The position numbers and the translations under genes were made by a program. The notes below the pieces were generated by a model. That model was not told where the DNA came from. It worked only from the letters and a program-made list of their open reading frames with translations, and ran no database searches. A stretch of 64,000 nucleotides of DNA from Escallonia rubra (taxonomy: Eukaryota > Streptophyta > Magnoliopsida > Escalloniales > Escalloniaceae), in assembly GCA_033065855.1 (NCBI GenBank), contig JAVXUO010000385.1, forward strand, positions 248,001-312,000, read 5' to 3'. Below, one piece after another: positions 1 through 12,590 of the stretch (position 1 is its first letter; the number at the start of each line of letters is the position of its first letter).

Positions 1-932
1 TCGGCAGAGGGACAAAAGGCACGATCCAAAGCAATAAACTACGAGCAAATGTTGTTTAAGACAGCACATACTTCGCCATTTTAATAACCATCATGTCCGA
101 TATCAATGTTAAGTGTGCGTGTGCGTGTCAAGTAGCAGTTTGTCGCAAAAAAATCTAAAATTGCCATTAAAAATAATTATAAGTCGCTCAAAAGTGACGA
201 ATTTCTCCCATAGCCACAAATCTGCACGTATGGTATAACTAAGGATCCAAATCCGCATTACACTGACCAAGGGATGCGGTTTAGAGTTGCACAAGGAAAG
301 ATGGTCGTAGAGAAAAAGATTACACAGAAACCACGACAAAATTTTCAGTTTGGCAAGACCTTTATCACATGACGCTCTCTAAGCATGGACATCGCCTAAT
401 AGTCGAACGCTCCTAAAGGATTCAGCCCATTGTGGTGATGTTTCCGGATGCGTAAAAAAATTGCTTAACATAAACTTTAACTTATGTTTACAATTCTTTT
501 CGTACCACCAAATATTTTTTTAAAAGTAAGAAAGTAAGTAGTAAAATATGAAAAAAATTAAACTTATGTTTACCATTCTTTTCGTTCACCGATGAGTTTG
601 CATAATGGAGCGCAAACAACAGAGAAGCAAAGATAATAGAGTTGACACGTATCTAATAACTTGAACTTTAAAACGCAAAATAACAAGAGGAGCGAGAGCG
701 AAAATTTTCAGAAAAACAGTTGCAACAACTTCAAAAAAAATCCCATGAAGTCGGGTTTGACCCATCAGACCAAACTGTGCCCCAGTAAAGCAGAACCAAG
801 TGGCCAAATCTGAAACCTGATCCGTTAAAGTTAGTTAAGAGGTTCACCTTCACTCTCTCCTATCCTTCACAACAACAAACACTCATCAAACTTTCACCGT
901 ACAGGACTTCAAGCTCTGCTCAAAGTCCTCCC
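1..932. other. Intergenic region and upstream sequence of TAP38/PPH1
   Basis: No gene is visible. A motif beginning CTTATGTTTA and continuing into ATTCTTTTCGT occurs twice in the same orientation, near 481 and 563. The stretch just before the ATG at 933 is pyrimidine-rich, as expected for a plant 5' leader. No convincing TATA box was assigned. Confidence 0.6.
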
Positions 933-3900
933 ATGGCGCTATTGAGCCCGCAGTTGCAGAGATTTCTACTAAACAGGATCAACGGCGACTTGGGTCACAA
1001 CAGAACCACCAAGAAAAACGTTGCTGTTAAGGGTCGAGGTGGCAGGTGTTGCTCGGCAATTGCAATTGACGCGCCGTCTTCGCTAGCCGGAGTTGGTGGC
1101 ATTAGATGGGGGTCAACTAAGCTACAGGGTGCACGCGAAGAGATGGAAGACGACGCTGTTATCGTCCGTTCCGATGATCTTAACGGCTTCTCTTTTGCCG
1201 CTGTTTTTGATGGTCACGCGGGGTTCTCGTCTGTCAAGTTCCTCAGGTAGGTGATCGATCCTGCTGTTTTTTGAGTGTCATTGGTTAAATTTCTCTTGGT
1301 AACGTGATATTCTACATACGTTTCATAATATTTGTCGCTTGATGAAAATTTAGGTTCGAACTTGAACAGACAAAGATTAAATTGGACTGCAATTGTAGCT
1401 ACAGTATCAATTAATATCGTTTGACAAGCCAAACTTAGAATAAAAGTAAGGGGTGAGATCAATTTTCACGTGTTGAAGTTTTAGAATTTGTTAAAATGTC
1501 GAAAGAGACCAAAATTTTCATGTAGTGAGTGAGAAACCCGAGTAAAATCTGGGTTTGTTTGGATGTCCCATATGGTGCAAATGCTTTGTGAGCTGTATAT
1601 AGGTTTAGCTACCGATGATTTTTTATGATCTCGGATGTTGCCCTTTTCTGGAATTGGTGCCACTTCCGCTTTAAATTGAAACAGCTTCATCGTCCCAAGT
1701 TTGAGTATCCTTTCCACAGTTGATCAAGTTTTGGAAGATTTGAATGTATAAGCATTAGTCTTGTTCATTATCGTCACGTTCACAGGCAGTGCAGATCTTT
1801 CAGTTATCACATACAAAAAAGTTAGATCCAATTTATTCAAGTAATGGTCAGAAAAATAGTTTTAAAGTTGGAGGCTACTCAAAATTATGCAGCGGAGGCA
1901 GTATAAGTTCTTCCTAAGACACCATCTTTTTTTATGACCTCCATTTTTTGTTAATTGCTTCATTTCTCAATGAGTCTAAGATGTTATAGGAAAGACAATG
2001 GATTTAATATACAATCAAAAGTCGGGGATATCATGGTAAAAGTTTTAATTTGAGAATATATCGTTCATGCCCTTATGGAGCCTCAAGCCTGTTTCAAAAT
2101 TCATTTCTCAAAGCACTACCCACACCCAGTTGAATCTCCCATCTTTACCCTCCATAGCTGTTGAAAAGGGTGAACAGTGTGGCTAGTTTGACATACCTTC
2201 ATATATGCGAATAATCCCTGTGGCCACTTTGGTGACTTCTTCTTTTTAGCTCCCATTGATATGATTATAGAGAGAATACTAACATGATGTGTTTACTACA
2301 GGGACGAACTTTACAAAGAGTGTGTTAAGGCTTTGCAAGGCGGGTTGCTCTTGAGCGGAAAAGACTTTGGTGCTATTAGAAAGGCCTTACAGGAGGCGTT
2401 TGAAAGAGCTGATGCTAAACTCCTAAATTGGTAAGCCTTTCTTTTCATTGCCAACTCACGTTCCCTTAGCTAAATTTGGACATGCTTGTCTAAATATCGT
2501 TTTATATTCTGTATTATTGCATTGAAGGTTTAGATGCTGTTTCATTTTGTAAAGGCTTGAGACGAGTGGGGAGGAAGTTGAATCTGGTGCAACTGCTACT
2601 GCTATGTTCACTGGAAAGGATATGCTGCTTATCTCACATGTTGGTGACTCATCTGCGGTATGTGGCCAATCCTTGCTGTTCTCAAATGCCTCTATATGTT
2701 TGTCATTCTACTAAGTATCTGTATCCTTCAAACCAATTCAAACGTCCCCTTAAGGATCAAGTGACATCCCCCCCTTTTGGGGCAAAATGTTGATTCAGGT
2801 TCTCTCAAGATCTGGAAAAGCGGAAGTGTTAACTGATTCCCATAGACCCTATGGACGCACTAAGGTTTCTCTTCAAGAAATTAAGAGAATCAACGAAGCA
2901 GGTGGATGGGTGTGTTTTTCTAATCTTGATTCCAATTGGCCTTTTTTTAATTTTGCTTTTCTGTAGCAGATTCAAGTACCATTCGGTAAATCTATTTGAT
3001 GTAGGAAAATCGTAATTAGCATCGGGACGTCACCTGGTGTCTCAAATGTACTTGGCATTGACAAGATTAAAATCTTCACCTGAGAAATTCTAGAGAATTT
3101 GTCTATGCTTGGAATATAAATAGTTTAACATCTTCCACAAATGACTACCCTGCTTCAAAGCTTCTACTGCAATTCATTTATGTTAGGGAGATGGGGAGCC
3201 TAGATGTCCATGTTGGCTTCAAGCTTGACCTGTACAGTTCAGCAGCCATTTGGCATCGAAGCGAAAAGTTTATAGAAACTCGTCATGTTTACGCTCTTCT
3301 ATGCATGTGATGTGAGGCGGTTTCATTCACAAGTGAGCTTAAGGAATTCACCCCCCCACCCCCACTCCGTGTGCGCGTCCTAGATAAGCAGTAAGTAATA
3401 ACTGCCCTTGAGTGCAAACCTCCCACTCTTCAACAATCTAAACCCCGTTTGCAAGAACCAAATACCTTCGGAAGGTCGCTTTCAGGGGGATCACACTCTT
3501 TTAACTTGGAGGAACAGCCTTTGAGAGTCTAGGGTGTTATTCATGGGATTCCTTTCATCACTTATAATGACAAAGGGAGCCTAGATGAGGTTATTGATAC
3601 CTTTTTAGGAGACTAATACTTACCTAGAAGCTCAAGTTAGTAGGTTTTGGGCACAATATATCTTACTTACTCTCTTCTACCGTCTTGGGATGGTTTTGTT
3701 GACATGTGACCTCAGAATTTACCACTTCCCCAAGATTGGCCTTGTATCTAAAACCAATCTGGTTGTAGCTTGTGAGTATGTCTAAGACACCAACTAATGC
3801 GTGGCCAACATAATAAAGCATATCCATCTTAAAGGAGCTTACCTAGACCTAGATGAAAGACTTAGAGGAAAAATTTAAGATACTGGGCATTTATGAACCC

Positions 3901-6198
3901 ACATTTTTGGAACTTCTGTAGTGTAACGAGGAAATAAGACTGATTATTATATGAATTAAGAGGCTTTGAGCTTTGATTTGACCGATGGCAATTGCTAGTG
4001 GGCTTCCCTTCTTCCCATCTTCTCTTCTCTTTTGTCTTTACCTACTTCTGAGTTTGATCTGCATCACCATCAATCAATAATTTCTACCTTGATCGGTAAT
4101 TATGAGGTTACTGAAGTATGCCGTGCTAACCAAGCGAGTCGCGGAGTTCCTCTTCTCCTTTTCTTTTTTCTTTTTTTTTTTCTTTTTTTCCGACTTGTGT
4201 TGGAGGATGAACCACAGCTAAATTGTTCTCCTGATGTCAACTATTTGCATCTCATAACATGCTGCATTTACTGAGTAGCGCCTTCTTTAATGCATGAATA
4301 TTGCTTAAATTGCTATTCCATGTGGAAATTTAGAATCAGTTTTAAGTTATTTGCTCAGGTTGATTTACATTTGAAGTTACTCTGATGAAAAATCTCAGCC
4401 TACTTCAGTTCCAGTGTGTTCAATAACCTCATATAGAAAATTTGATTGCCGACTATTTTGTATGGTGGCTGTAGATTGTCAATGGAAGAATTTGTGGGGA
4501 CATCTCCGTATCCCGCGCTTTTGGGGACATGCGGTTTAAGACAAAGAAAAATGAGTATGGCCTCTATTTCCAATCTACTCCCAGATGTATGTAACTAAGT
4601 TTCATCAAAAAATGAGAGATATAAGGCCTGCTGTGGCTTACATCTACTAATGGAAGCTTTTCTGGTCACTAATAGGATGCTAGAGAAGGGAGTTGAGGAA
4701 GGAAGATGGAGTCAAAAATTTGTTTCTCGGTAGGCTCTCTCTCATGTTTTCTTCGACTTTTTATGCCTACCTCTTCTCCTTGTTTCAGGAGATTGTACTC
4801 GTAAATATATTGCTCGTATGGTGCAGAATTGCCATCATTCCGATGTTTGGGCTTATCTGTGATACTTGTAACAGTCTATACAAGTATATTAATGAGCAGT
4901 TTCGGAACAGTAATATAAATATGGTAGTTTCTTCCCATTGCCTATGCTTACATAACATACAGAAGCAAAGCCATGACAACCAGATGTGGTCGCTGCTATG
5001 CTGGTCTTGGTAGCAGGTTGTTTTGGAACAGGCAGGGATGACAATATTCAGCTTTGCTCTAGTTTTGTTATTTACCATTCTGTATCGATATGTCAGTATC
5101 ATTCTATCGTCCTTCTTTAAGTTTGATAGCATTTTCTGGAAACTGTTTAAGATGTTCGATGCTACTATCCCACAATACCACCGTTCATATTGCTGTATTA
5201 AACAGAAGTCTTATAATGCTTGTATTGCTCTGAATGTGGATCCTTTCATTGTGCGCTAGGATAAATTTTAGCGGAGACCTGGTAACTGCGTCTCCTGATG
5301 TTTTTCAAGTATCTCTTGGATCAGATGCAGAATTTGTACTCTTGGCATCTGATGGCTTGTGGGATTATATGAACAGGTCTGCTCTATTTTTTCATGACAA
5401 TAACTTTTGTTAAATTGGATTGAGTGAGCCACGAGAACAGTATCATCCCCTGAACTTTGCTAATTTCAGCTCAGATGCTATCAATTTTGCTAGAAATCAA
5501 CTAAGGAAACATGGCAATGTTCAGGTAACTGATGTACCTTGCTTTTGTGGATTTGTTTCTCCTGCAGACAACTTAAATTTCTTTTGTTCTGATTACAGAT
5601 GGCTTGTGAAGCACTTGCACAGGCAGCTTTGGTAATGAATTTTATGGATGACTTCTTTTCTCTGCATGATAATAGTCCTACAATTTATCTCTTCCATCAA
5701 CCTGATTTCGTATTCATAACAGGACCGACGCTCCCAAGATAATGTCACAATTGTCATAGCTGATTTAGGGTATGTACTTCTATTTTGGTGGTAATATCAT
5801 GTCAACTGAATAGGAAAACCTGGCTTATAATCAATACCATTACTAAACTGTTCTTTTGAACTTATATCCTGTGCTATTCGGAAGTTTCATCTTGTTCAAC
5901 ATCCAATTAAAAAGGGTTTCTTTACTAAAAAAGAAAAAGTCATAGTGCAGAAGAGGGGATTGTACAATCGATGCTTTTTTATTTTGACAAGTTTTAATCC
6001 TGTTATAAGAACAGGGTTCTGTCGAACTATTTCATCATTTTAGATTGTTTGGTCTTGCTTTGACTTGGTTACAGGAGGACAGATTGGCAAAGTTTACCTG
6101 TCCAGCAACAAAATTTTGTTTACGAATTTGGCCAAGCTTTCGTTACTATTGGTATAGTGTCGCTTGGAATATGGATGTCATCTCTGCTTCCTTTATGA
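933..6198 (+). CDS. TAP38/PPH1: Thylakoid-associated protein phosphatase 2C (LHCII phosphatase), TAP38/PPH1
   Basis: PP2C-type Ser/Thr phosphatase that in Arabidopsis dephosphorylates LHCII and drives the state 2 to state 1 transition. Eleven exons were assigned: 933-1246, 2302-2430, 2555-2657, 2799-2909, 4475-4554, 4676-4729, 5260-5376, 5470-5524, 5599-5631, 5723-5769 and 6075-6198. They join in frame to 388 residues, the length I recall for the Arabidopsis protein. The basic, Ser-rich N-terminus looks like a chloroplast transit peptide. Metal-binding motifs are visible in order: EEMEDD, VFDGHAG (this subfamily has Ala where most PP2Cs have Gly), [17 protein letters not shown] and SQDNVT. 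The protein ends in a hydrophobic segment ([19 protein letters not shown]), consistent with a thylakoid membrane anchor. Intron 4 (1565 nt) is the longest and has long pyrimidine and poly-C tracts. The identification is strong; individual splice sites were inferred by eye. Confidence 0.93.
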
Positions 6199-9100
6199 GT
6201 TTGAAGATTGCGGTCATTGTATATAAACCAATTCACTCTTGTACATGTATTACATCTTAATGCTCATTGTAATTGCATCTCAGAACGATCTTCAAGAAAT
6301 AGTAATATATGTAAGGTCAACAACTGCTTATTTGAGGCACTGAGTGGACTGATGCGTCTAATTTTTATTGCGGTGTGTGCCACTTTTGCGTCTAATTATT
6401 ATGGGCCTTTATGGCACTGAGTGGCACAGTTGCATGCAAGAGTGTAGGGGGTGAGTTATGATTTTTTGTGGATGGAATGAGAAAAAATCATTACCAATTA
6501 GAAACATGAACATTGGACCTTGTTAGAATAGTGTCCCACATAACATTATAAACCAAGAAAACTCTAATCAAGGCTACCTCTGGGAAGCCAACTCTTTCTT
6601 GTCACAATAATGACCAATATTTGGATATTCAGTTCTACTGATGCATGGGTTTGATCTGTGGCGTGGATATCTCATTCCTTCCGATTAGCTGTGTGATCTC
6701 ATTCCTGGCAAGATTGCAGGGACTGTTTAACATCCAAAATTTCAGGGCTTTACTCTGTTAAGTTTCCAACTTAATCACGCGAGAGGATCATGACGGATGG
6801 ACAGGTGGATAAACAAGGTGCTGCTACGTAGGGGCATTGAAGGATCAGGCTGCTACCAGGACAGCAGCGATCTTTCCTTGATAATGAAGCTTTAATTGGC
6901 TCAGAAGGAAGAAACTTCTTTACTACTTCTAACCCAAGTGATGAATTCTGGCCGTTCGCCAATCTCTTGGGGTCATGTCTATGCAGTAATTTAATTGTGC
7001 AATTCAGGTTATCTGACTAGTGTTCTCTGGTGGAAAGGCTCTCAAATGTTTAACGAAGACGTTGGGAGCATAATTTCTTAGGTAACACCAACGAGAACTT
7101 TAACGTTGAAGGGCTCATTAGGCTTATGTAACAACCCAACCTAAAATGCTTTGATAAGTGGTCAAAACACCTATTATAGGATTTTCTTGGGACCCTATAA
7201 CACAGACCTTCATTCATTCCACATTGGAGAAAGAAGGGACTGCGTTGAGGAAAAGAGCTTTACGTTAAAAGATATCAGTAGATCTTCGAGCCAATTCATG
7301 ACTGCTGTCTTCTTGTATCTCCTCCTCGTCCCAAGAACTTACAAGTTTCATCATCATAACAATTACCTATGTTTCCCCCGACCAAAAATACTTGGAATTT
7401 GATTCTACTGATCCTCGTCAAAACTCTAAATGAGAGGGAAATGCTCTGAGCTAGCCGGTTCATGATTGCTTTTCATTTTGGTCCATTTAAGTGACACCCA
7501 TCATCGCGATGGCACTGTGATTATGCATAAAGCATTCCCTAAACGCTCCTTTGTTGTCTTCTCAGAAAAATGTGGTAAGATTCTAAAGAGACAGCAATTG
7601 TCTGATGAACAGTGCAAAAATGAGTGATGATTCTTGAATCTAAAGAATACAAGATCAAAACACTGGGCATAACTTGGAATAGGTATAGTTAGCATACTGA
7701 TTGGATTTTGTAAATTGCAATGATTAGCAGCGGTAGTGAGCAGTGTACTGCTGTTTAACAAAATGAACATTCCTGATTAACTTATTACTTGCTGAGTGGT
7801 GTCCATGCCCCATGGTCAAGCTTTCTGGTAAGTCCTGTGTTTCTATTTGCTTGCTTTACTGCTACATATTTATTCATAGAACTCCCTCTCTTATACAGGT
7901 AACAAAAACTCTGTTTATTCTTACCTAGTAACCTCATGTTCAAGATAAAACATAGATCGACAAAGAGGTACATGATGAACATCTGAATATACCATTGGGG
8001 GCGCGTTTATGGCCTTATTGTACCCACAAGAGGGTTTTGCACAATATTAATACAAAGTAACTAGTATTATGTTTCCTCATTTACGACCAAAAAAACTCTC
8101 TGAAATAGCATCTATATTTAGTAGGAGCTCAAAAGCAGGACTGGTACATTCAGCGGTTCTTTCCACCAGGTTTCCCCTTCCTGGGGTCATGCTTAGTATT
8201 GGCTCCTGCATCGTCGTAGTCCAACATGGAATCGACCATCAAAAGCTTTCTTGAGCTTACTCTGACAACGTCCTTCACAAAACATATAGAGATATTTGGC
8301 ATGTTAACCATTGAAACTAATTTTTGCAGAAGAACTTTGAAGCTAATGATTGTTCATGCTTCTGCTTTCTTTATCTGATATTTATCTGCACTGTGTTAAG
8401 CTCCTATCAGGTTGGTTACCATATGTCAGTATGAACTTGCATTCTGCATGCTCATGTGCATGTGATGCTGCTATTTATGTTGCATGCATGAGCTTTTACG
8501 ATACCGTAGCTGCTAGAATTACCTTGTGGAGCGCAGGCACGGAGTTCACGCCATCTCTCAGGCCTTTCCCCACGCCTAGATAACGGAGCAAAACGTGAAT
8601 AACAGTTACGCCTCACATTGAGGTAGCGAGAAATTTGCATTTGAGTAACAGAACACACTGAAAACTAGCTTACCTGAAGATAACAGAATGACCAGTAAAA
8701 TGAAAACTGGAAGAGGGATCTTGATTCTGAGGCCCATATTAAGAAAGTATACCAAGTGTTTTGTGATGAGAAGGGGGGAAGGAGGGGCTCCCTTTTATTC
8801 TTACTCTGGAGTTGGGAAAGTGCCTTGGAGAGCTGTTGTCATGGTGCATCATCCCACCCAATAGCCATACAATGATGATGAGATGCATTACCCATTAGCC
8901 ACACCTTCAAGGTCAACTGCATTGCAAAGATGTTACATCAGTATTTTTGCCAACAGCATGTATGCATGTGGACACCTTTATGATCGATCCCTTGCATGGG
9001 TTGAACTCTGTCACATTCATCCTGCCTTTTTGGGTTCAGTCACCTCTTTATTTATAAGTGAACTTGCTTTTTACCCCTCACCACTTTCATGAGCCAGGGG

Positions 9101-9299
9101 CAAGTAGATTATGGCAAGTCTCACTCAATTTTCATATGCTCCTTTTTTTCCTTTCGATGAAGCCTGTTTGGGTGCTGTTTGGGGGGTGCTATTATTATGT
9201 GTGAACTGTAATGCCTGTCTAAACCTTAAAGCCCTCAAAGTACAAATTATCTGCATAAACCAGACTATTTCTTAAACATAGGCTAATCTCTTGAGGATG
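6199..9299. other. Intergenic region with no recognised gene
   Basis: The first part should include the TAP38 3' UTR. A short plus-strand stretch at about 6850-6975 translates to a coding-looking peptide (it includes SFLDNEALIGSEGRNFFTT and DEFWPFANLLGS). It has no start codon, no continuing frame and no family I recognise, so it may be a decayed exon. Nothing else stands out. Confidence 0.5.
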
Positions 9300-9440
9300 A
9301 CCCTTGGGCCTTGGCGCAACGGTTTGCTCCAGTTCAAAACACGAACATAGTCCTTCCACGTTTGTGGAGGTAAGACCGCGTACATCAATCCTCCTAAATC
9401 CGTGCAATGCAAGGTAGAAGACTTGTGCATTACCCACCCA
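9300..9440 (+). mobile_element. Degenerate tRNA-derived SINE (Au-like)
   Basis: The sequence contains a box-A-like TTGGCGCAACGGT followed by a box-B-like CAGTTCAAAACAC. Next come GGAGGTAAGACCGCGTACATC and a C-rich segment, the order seen in plant SINEs of the Au type. The copy is diverged, and no poly-T tail or target duplication was identified. The assignment rests on remembered SINE motifs. Confidence 0.5.
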
Positions 9441-10019
9441 CCCACTATAGGCTTCAATGTCTCTTTCAGGAAAACCTCAAACTTTCCTTGTGCTCCACCC
9501 CTGAGAGGAAAGAGACTCCTCAGAATCCTTCTTTCCATTCACATATTTTTCCATGGTGCCAAACAACACCTTAGTTGTGGTGGCTCTGGTCCTCATATTT
9601 CAGCTTTTCCTCATTTATTAAAATAAGTAGAGAGGAGACAGGCATGGAGAGTGGCCTACAAATGAAATCAGTGTGAAGGATCTTTGAGGGTAGAATTCTG
9701 GTGAGACATCATGAGAGCACTAGCAAAAGGTTAGACAAGAGGACGCTTTCTTTTGTAAACCCCCTACACTAACCCTGTTTTATAATTTATTAGGACAAAA
9801 GGTTGAATTAATGTTGGGAGACCAAATGGTCTTTGCAGGCTGATAGAATTATTACCCTGCTAAGACTCTTTGTGTTCCACAAAGGTTTCTTGTCTGGAAA
9901 ACCAAAAAACAGCTGTTAGTTTTGCTTGGGTTTTGCCTCAGTACCTTTACAACTTTCATCTGTATGGATGAGAAGACCATGTAAAGTGCAGGGAAATTTA
10001 ATGTTGTCTAATAATGTTA

Positions 10020-10203
10020 GGGCCCATTCGGTTATAGAGCACTCGATCTTTATTTAGTTATCATCCGTTCTAAGAGTTTAAACCGTTAGAAAATGAGTCT
10101 AACGATTCCTTTTATACGTGGACGAGACAAATAAAGTGCGACACCACCTCCAAGTGCACACTAATCAGACCAAATGCAAGCTGAGCTAATCGAACCAAAC
10201 ACC
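10020..10203. mobile_element. Tourist-like MITE with TTA target duplication
   Basis: The left end GGGCCCATTCGGTTATAG and the right end CGAACCAAACACC form an imperfect terminal inverted repeat. Both ends are flanked by TTA (10017-10019 and 10204-10206), the 3-bp target duplication typical of PIF/Harbinger-derived MITEs. There is no coding capacity. The inverted repeat is imperfect, so the copy is probably old. Confidence 0.5.
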
Positions 10204-12222
10204 TTACTAACCAGAACTCCGATACTTTATCAAGTTACCATTTGCTTCAAAAACTTATAACATGTTGTTATAGATTAACGAGGCCAACAATATACATATT
10301 ATGCTTAACAATCTTTTCACACCCGAAGACGAAACTTTCGACGAAAAACTCGTTAAACACGGAAACCCGAACCTACTTTCTTTAATCCATTGGATTAGGA
10401 TTATGCATGAAAGCCTGGGATTACTCTTTGGTGTGTGGATGTGCATGCGCATGCATCTGGGATTGAGTACTTTGTTGTACGAAAAAAATCTTCAGCTACT
10501 TCATAGCAGCTGTGTAGTCAAGATTGGGACGAGAGGACGGAAGTGGGACTGACTGACGGGTGTGGAGCCAAGCCAGTTCATGGACGGTGTGTGAAGAAGA
10601 TAAGTCACAATGTGGAATGGGTAATCGGAAAGCAAGTGCTCTGAGTGAACAGTTGAAGTCACTAAGCAACTGCTCAATGTGGCACATGCTGTTCATCTCT
10701 GACGCTTACTCTAATCTTTCCTTGTCTTCTTTTTCCTATTTTGTATGTCCCTTCTAACATTGTAAGGTTGCTGCGTTTTGGGCCTTGTTTGTTTCGTAAA
10801 AAACGACTCACGACTGCCTTTTTAAAACCTTTTAAGAACAGTAGTTTCTCGGTAAAACAACAACGTATTTCGTATTTTGACTATTTTTTAATTTCTGAAA
10901 TCTAATCATTTGAGGAAGTTGCAAAACCATGTTTGGCACTAATTTATTATGATGCCCACTATCACGTCCCCATCAACCCTCGCCTCTCTTAGAGAACGAG
11001 AAATCTATCCACGCACACGGTCTGATCAGCATAACCCACCTAACCACAACCACCATTTGCACCACCCAAAAAGATTCAACTTTCCTTCTCCCCCCTCAAC
11101 CCCCCCCCCCCCCCCCCCCCCGCGGGGCCCCCTACACACCCACGTACACCACTATATATTGACCAAAATGACGTTAGTGTTGGGTCTGCATTTCACAATG
11201 GTGAGGTTTGATCTGTACTTTTCAACGGTAGTGGAAAATTCCGGTGAGGTGCCCTCTTTCTTGTCCGAAAAATGTCGATTATGACGGGCTTATTACAAAA
11301 ATCACCTAAAAGCTTGAGGGTATGAGTAAGCGAATGAATTTGCTATCGCATAAACTAGGCTTTGCGAAGACAAACAAGATGAGAGTCGTCGAGAACTTTG
11401 CGGAAACTACTTACAAACTATATATCCGTAAGTCGTTTTTCTTTGGTTTGGGCTTGATGTTTCCTTGACAGTAAGGCACTTTGACTGTTTTCCTGTTTTG
11501 TACTACCGAAAAACGAAGAAAAGGTTTCCTAAGAACCAAACGATGGAAAATGGTGAAAGCATGTTACATGCAACAAACATGCCCTTGGATCTCTTTGCTA
11601 ATCCTGCATCTATTTGATACAAATTCGTTCCTATAGATAGTCATACTTGTGGCAACAAAATGGACTAGTTCTTTTGTGTAAAGGGAATTTAGATAGGATT
11701 TAGTCGATCAAACATAACACTCCACAAAATTGCAAATTTCGATGAAACACAACTATTCTGACGATGTTATGTTAAGGTTTTTGCCAAAAGGCAACATTTT
11801 TCTATAGACATATGGCAGTTCAAATATAGAAATTATGCGCCTTGCAGTTTTACCCTTTCACTAATATTGCGAACACAAATTTTTAATAACCAGATAGATT
11901 CCGATCAGTGTGTCATCAGACTGTATTAAAAGGTGAGTATTATGAAATCCCATATCTGATGTGGATAGCATAAGATTACCCTTATAAGACATTGTCTATG
12001 ATCTTAAAAGTGTCTAATTGGGTAGTTCTTTTGAGAGAGGCAACGTCCCATGGTGAGACTGTGGACTGAGTCGTTACAGTCTAAACCGTTAATAGACTTC
12101 AAAGGTCAAAACTCAAAAGATAAAAATTGTTCAAAAGTAGCAAAAATTTTGAACATGATGGTGAATATGAAAAGAATCAAAATAAATGTAAGCCAATATC
12201 TAATGAGGGTATGGGTATCAAA
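10204..12222. other. Intergenic region without a recognised gene
   Basis: A run of C residues lies at about 11099-11121, beside pyrimidine-rich sequence. GGGCCTTGTTTGTTTCG near 10781 resembles a MITE terminus, but no matching right end could be fixed. No protein family was recognised in any frame. Confidence 0.45.
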
Positions 12223-12448
12223 GGAAAAACTTTGACTGCTAGCTGAATTGTAAGAAGATACCTACAATTCCTTGTATAGTAGCCATAAAAGGTCGCTATC
12301 TGTCAATACTTTTAACGACAATTTTTAACAGTCCTTTTTGGGCATCACTAAACAAAAGTCACTAAAAACATATAACAACAATTAGTTGTCATCATACAAA
12401 GAGTTGTAGGTATCTTTTCGCAACCCAGGTAGCAGTCAAAATTTTTCC
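12223..12448. mobile_element. Mutator-like MITE (226 bp) with 9-bp target duplication
   Basis: The ends form an imperfect terminal inverted repeat of about 65 bp, beginning GGAAAAACTTTGACTGCTA on the left and GGAAAAATTTTGACTGCTA on the complement of the right. Both arms contain AGATACCTACAA. The flanks GGTATCAAA (12214-12222) and GGTATCTTA (12449-12457) agree at 7 of 9 positions, the target-duplication length of Mutator-like elements. Related copies occur at 45898-46137 and, as fragments, near 29.6, 41.6 and 45.5 kb. Its subterminal sequence is shared with the larger element at about 48045-49336. Confidence 0.72.
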
Positions 12449-12504
12449 GGTATCTTAATTCTCTCCCAAGTTAGCAAGTCAGCTAGTTAAAAAGAGGATA
12501 CTTT

Positions 12505-12507
<3 letters not shown>

Positions 12508-12562
<55 letters not shown>

Positions 12563-12590
12563 TAGAGAGAGAGAGAGAGAGAGAGAGAGT
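12508..12590. repeat. Compound (TC)n-(AC)n-(AG)n microsatellite
   Basis: A TC run is followed by an AC run and then an AG run. The outer TC and AG blocks are complementary and could fold into a hairpin with the AC run as the loop. The region is non-coding. Confidence 0.9.

Noticed and set aside
3180-4400. Possible retrotransposon gag-like fragment in TAP38 intron 4
   Set aside because: Only a few residues resemble Copia gag and all frames are interrupted; this is not enough to support a call.
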